The translations under genes were made by a program, and so were the position numbers. From NCBI GenBank assembly GCA_023053545.1, contig JAKZAN010000006.1, forward strand, positions 3,787,001-3,851,000: 64,000 bases of DNA. The letters are read 5' to 3'. Below are positions 61,101-64,000 of the stretch, in pieces; position 1 is the stretch's first letter; every line of letters starts with the position of its first letter. The notes under the pieces were generated by a model, which saw only the letters and a list, made by a program, of their open reading frames with translations, was not told where the DNA came from and ran no database searches. Source of the stretch: Lepidurus packardi. Lineage: Eukaryota; Arthropoda; Branchiopoda; Notostraca; Triopsidae.

Positions 61101-63603
61101 AAGAGCTACGCTACTTTTACGCTCAGATACAATGTGGCCATCCCTTTCCCTTTTAATTTTTCTGGACCTCAACAAAAGCAGAGCAGCTATACGTACACAT
61201 CATTAGAAGTTTCATAAGGATCCTTTGTTAGAAGAAAGCCAACTTGAGAAACTTTCACGTCATCAAAATATATACCTGTAATCTCCAGCCGCGACTTCTC
61301 ACTTGTTCGCGTTTTTCGTACCATAATAAAATATCCCTTTCTAGATTAAAATACAAATAAAAACAGCACAAACGAAACTTACATATATCTTCAAGGAGAA
61401 CTTCCTTTCCACCCATAGAAAAAACTTGTCACCTTCTTGCAGCTGAAGAGCATAAGGCCACTAAAGGGCTAGATTGTATAATAGCAAGATTGTATAATAG
61501 CTTTTATCCCATCAAGCTGATGATGCTAGAAACTCGCACGTTTTCAACTTCAGTTGTTGCCAGGCAAACTTCTTGAAATCTGTTATTGCAAGCTTCACCC
61601 TTGCCATCCTAAAGTGCAGCAAAACTATTCAACACCTTGTTCTTAAAAATATAAGAAATGACAATGCAGCCAATAGTGTTTTGAACTGGGAACCTGGTGC
61701 AGCACTACCTAGCACTTAGTGCCATAAACAAATTCGACAGGAAATTGCGGTAGCACTGAACATGTGCAACTGGGGCAGGGCCCACTGAGTCAGTTGACAA
61801 CAATACAACTTTCGCTGCACTGACTATTTTGTCAGTGCTGGGTTTACGTGCTGCAAGTTTTGGCACCAAATATGAATCTCACTTATAAACAGAAACTATA
61901 TTTTCTTTTAGAGGAAATGTCGTCCTCTAGTTCAAGTAGTAAAAGTAACACTGATGAACTAGTTGCTGTGCGACTTTTGGATTCCAAAATTCCTAGGCCA
62001 AAATCCCAAATTTTAAAAATAGGGTCCGAAAATTTTATGAAATATACGAAAAAAGACAGGAAATTAAAATTTATTACCCAAGAATGATATATTACAAGAA
62101 AAGTTTGCATCATTTACTACAATTGTGCAGAGGAAATCAGTTCCGCTCATTGCAAAGTCACCGCTCTCGTTTCGTACAAAGTCTTGAAAACACACCGAGT
62201 CCGATACAGCCATGTTTACAAGCAAGAATGAAAACAATGGGCCCCGTTGCACTGAGGAAAGAAACCGCGTTTGGGCCGTGACGTCACAGTGCAAACTACT
62301 GAGTTTCTGGTACCACACTCAAACGCCACTCAGTGTTCCCAGTTAAAAGCGCTGTAAGACTCGTCTAGGCAATGACACAAAGAAAAAGGGGAGAAAGATC
62401 TCCGAACATGCGTAAACCTAACTTTGTAGCTTTCCTTCTTAAACAAATTGGGTGGATATAGCTTCAGTGTTGGAAGCGAAACCATTGATAAAAAGACAAT
62501 AGGAAATTCCAACAGGCTTGACGAATGGAATCTAGATATGACTCTGCCAATGACACCTTACAACGCAATATATGGCCACCTAGAAAACAGATCTTAGATA
62601 TGTGCTCGATAAAAACAACATCCTCCTGACTACCCAGACCAACACTACAGCTAACAAACTCCTGCTGGCAGGGAGTTGGAGAAAGTCTAAAGAAACGACT
62701 TCAACGTCCGTATTGTCAATCATCCAAGTACCATTAGTCAACTTTACAAGCATTCTTTCTATCTGAAAACCTCACGTGGGTCTCTTCGGCACCCCTCGTA
62801 TTTTTGTACCCAAAAAACATGGGGGAATAGAAAAGCAAACCTGCATACCTGACAAGCTTTCCGGATTAAAAAAAAAATATCTGGCACTTATTCCGTCACT
62901 TTCTCCTCTATCTCTTAGCTCGGTTTACAACATCCTACGCTGTCGAAAGCCAAGCCACCCAACTCTTCCGACCCTAGTGACCCTTGCCATGGCATGGGTT
63001 CTCACTTTACTGTACGTATCACATAAGCCACTTTCTCCGGCATGGCAGCGCCAAGGCGAAACCGAAAGGCGTAAGTCGTATAAAAAAGCGACTGACGCCG
63101 TGTTCTAACATGCCCGATACACCCCCATACATTTTGCTCCATGGGTTGATGGCTGTCTGGGTTTCCTTTTCTTTCCATTGTCCCACCTTAGCATTGCGTC
63201 TGGGGTATTATTCTTGTTCTTCGATAGAGAAACACTACCTATCTTAGTTAAAATCCTTTAGCCATACGTCTTAAAGCGTAGTAATGGGACTTTCCGTGGC
63301 AAATCTGGAAAATATACCTAAAAAAGGGTCAAAGATGAAACCTTTTATTTAGCCTGGCAATAAACAATACCTGGTTCCGGGTCCCAATAATTATCATCCG
63401 CCAAAGACTAGATTCCTAACTTTAAAATCCTATTAGGTAATTGATTTATTGATCAAAGTGGATTTTTTGTTTATTTTACTCAACTTCGTAACTTAGAAGA
63501 TTAAACATGTGCATTTTTGTAGAGTTGGCACCGTTTCCGGTTGAGTTGGGGATACTGGGTGATCCTTACATGGTCCACCACTCATGCCATATTATTTCCA
63601 GCC
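55105..63603. other. Gene-poor 8.5-kb interval
   Basis: No gene I can support. Open frames of 60-123 codons occur on both strands (for example 61066-60695 minus, 59257-59553 plus) at about the number expected by chance in AT-rich DNA. The region contains T-runs (56462-56478), the 49-bp tandem duplication at 57818-57915 and, near 61918-62318, two divergent short frames (plus MSSSSSSSKSNTDELVAVRL, minus MAVSDSVCFQDFVRNESG). The latter could be transposon debris, but no terminal repeats were found. Confidence 0.45.
57818..57915. repeat. Perfect tandem duplication, 49-bp unit, two copies
   Basis: The unit starting catttctattcatttaaaa and ending ccaactatatcaaat is present twice back to back (57818-57866 and 57867-57915) with no difference I can see, followed by catttt. 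It contains a purine run (aaaaagaaaagaaaagac). Confidence 0.92.
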
Positions 63604-64000
63604 ATGGTTCAACGAAAATCGTCAGGAGTCCAAAGTTGGTCGCATTCTTCTCAAGAGAATGACGACGATAAATTTCCTTTTCCTTGGGGAAACCGCTTGA
63701 ACCGACAAATTTTCGATTTTGACAAAGAACTGCCGATTCACTCTGCCACTTTGATAGCTCTGCCCTCTAAACTAGAAACACCGACTGGTCACGAGAGCGT
63801 TTCTCATTCGGAACAATTTCCGTTTTCTTTGGAATATTTGCCTCCGCCACCACCACCACCCACCTTGGAATACCTACCACCACCAATCTTAGAGTACTTA
63901 CCGCCTCCAAGCCTCGAATACTTACCGCCAAATTTAGACTACTTGCCTCCCTTACCAGACAGTAGTTATCCTTCACTAAATATACCTACCCAAAGTCCGA
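63604..64000 (+). CDS. Start of a protein with LEYLPPP repeats, 3' end outside window
   Basis: ATG 63604 in a strong context (ccagccATGG) opens a frame that runs to the window edge (132 codons). The first 75 residues are polar and include KFPFPWGNRLNRQIFDFD. From about 63835 a short repeat appears: LEYLPPPPPPP, LEYLPPPI, LEYLPPPS, LEYLPP, LDYLPPLP. The units use different codons for the same residues (gaatat, gaatac, gagtac, tactta, ttgcct), which argues for selection on the protein and not a young DNA repeat. There is no signal peptide. Proline-rich Y-L-P-P units could bind SH3, WW or EVH1-type domains. I do not recognise the family. Confidence 0.8.
   Translation, partial: MVQRKSSGVQSWSHSSQENDDDKFPFPWGNRLNRQIFDFDKELPIHSATLIALPSKLETPTGHESVSHSEQFPFSLEYLPPPPPPPTLEYLPPPILEYLPPPSLEYLPPNLDYLPPLPDSSYPSLNIPTQSP

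Noticed and set aside
61848-62318. Divergent short frames with MSSSSSSS and a nearby gggccc-ttgcact motif, reminiscent of Harbinger-type DNA transposons
   Set aside because: No paired terminal inverted repeats, no target duplication and no transposase domain could be seen; similarity is compositional only.

Overview
The window is nuclear DNA from an invertebrate animal. The recognisable proteins are metazoan: nicastrin, lipin, NCOA4, a nuclear IkappaB, GULP/CED-6 and a high-affinity choline transporter. Genes are split by many very short GT-AG introns (mostly about 50-65 bases, acceptors ending TTTAG or TTCAG) and separated by 0.4-8 kb of AT-rich spacer. A decayed Gly/Tyr-rich secreted-protein gene has an intron a few codons into its signal peptide and a TATA box, a layout typical of arthropod cuticle genes. 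I therefore favour an arthropod, perhaps a small-genome crustacean, but I cannot fix the taxon. I saw no CRISPR array, no rRNA or tRNA gene I could support, and no intact mobile element.

Layout. 1-10 kb, all plus strand: the 3' part of TRAPPC9, then TIM44, then nicastrin. 10-15.6 kb: gene-poor, with one weak two-exon hypothetical gene. 15.7-18.9 kb: a nuclear IkappaB-like ankyrin protein. 21.8-25.2 kb: an unidentified multi-pass membrane protein and a TMEM145/GPR180-type receptor, followed tail to tail by a small MGCG N-myristoylated protein (minus). 28.6-29.6 kb: thiamine pyrophosphokinase (plus). 30.1-31.6 kb: GULP1/CED-6 (minus). 33.5-35.0 kb: a ZNF800-like zinc finger protein (minus). 38.3-42.9 kb: lipin (plus), whose last intron is unusually large and holds an antisense coding-like relic with a tandem duplication. 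44.2-46.0 kb: NCOA4 (minus). 47.5-48.3 kb: a small secreted PAN/apple-like protein (plus). 48.8-51.1 kb: choline transporter SLC5A7 (minus). 51.8-52.9 kb: an intronless STYXL1-type pseudophosphatase (minus). 54.3-55.0 kb: the broken Gly/Tyr-rich gene (minus). 55.1-63.6 kb: a gene-poor stretch. From 63.6 kb to the edge: the start of a protein with LEYLPPP repeats.

The genes do not form one pathway. They are mostly single-copy housekeeping or signalling genes (vesicle tethering, mitochondrial import, gamma-secretase, NF-kappaB control, lipid synthesis, ferritin turnover, choline uptake). The points most worth a second look are the antisense relic in the lipin intron, the NCOA4 with a fully conserved cysteine cluster and eight Trp-Leu modules, the nuclear IkappaB with an extra helical region, the pseudophosphatase, a 69-nt hairpin at 20.8 kb and the LEYLPPP protein at the edge.
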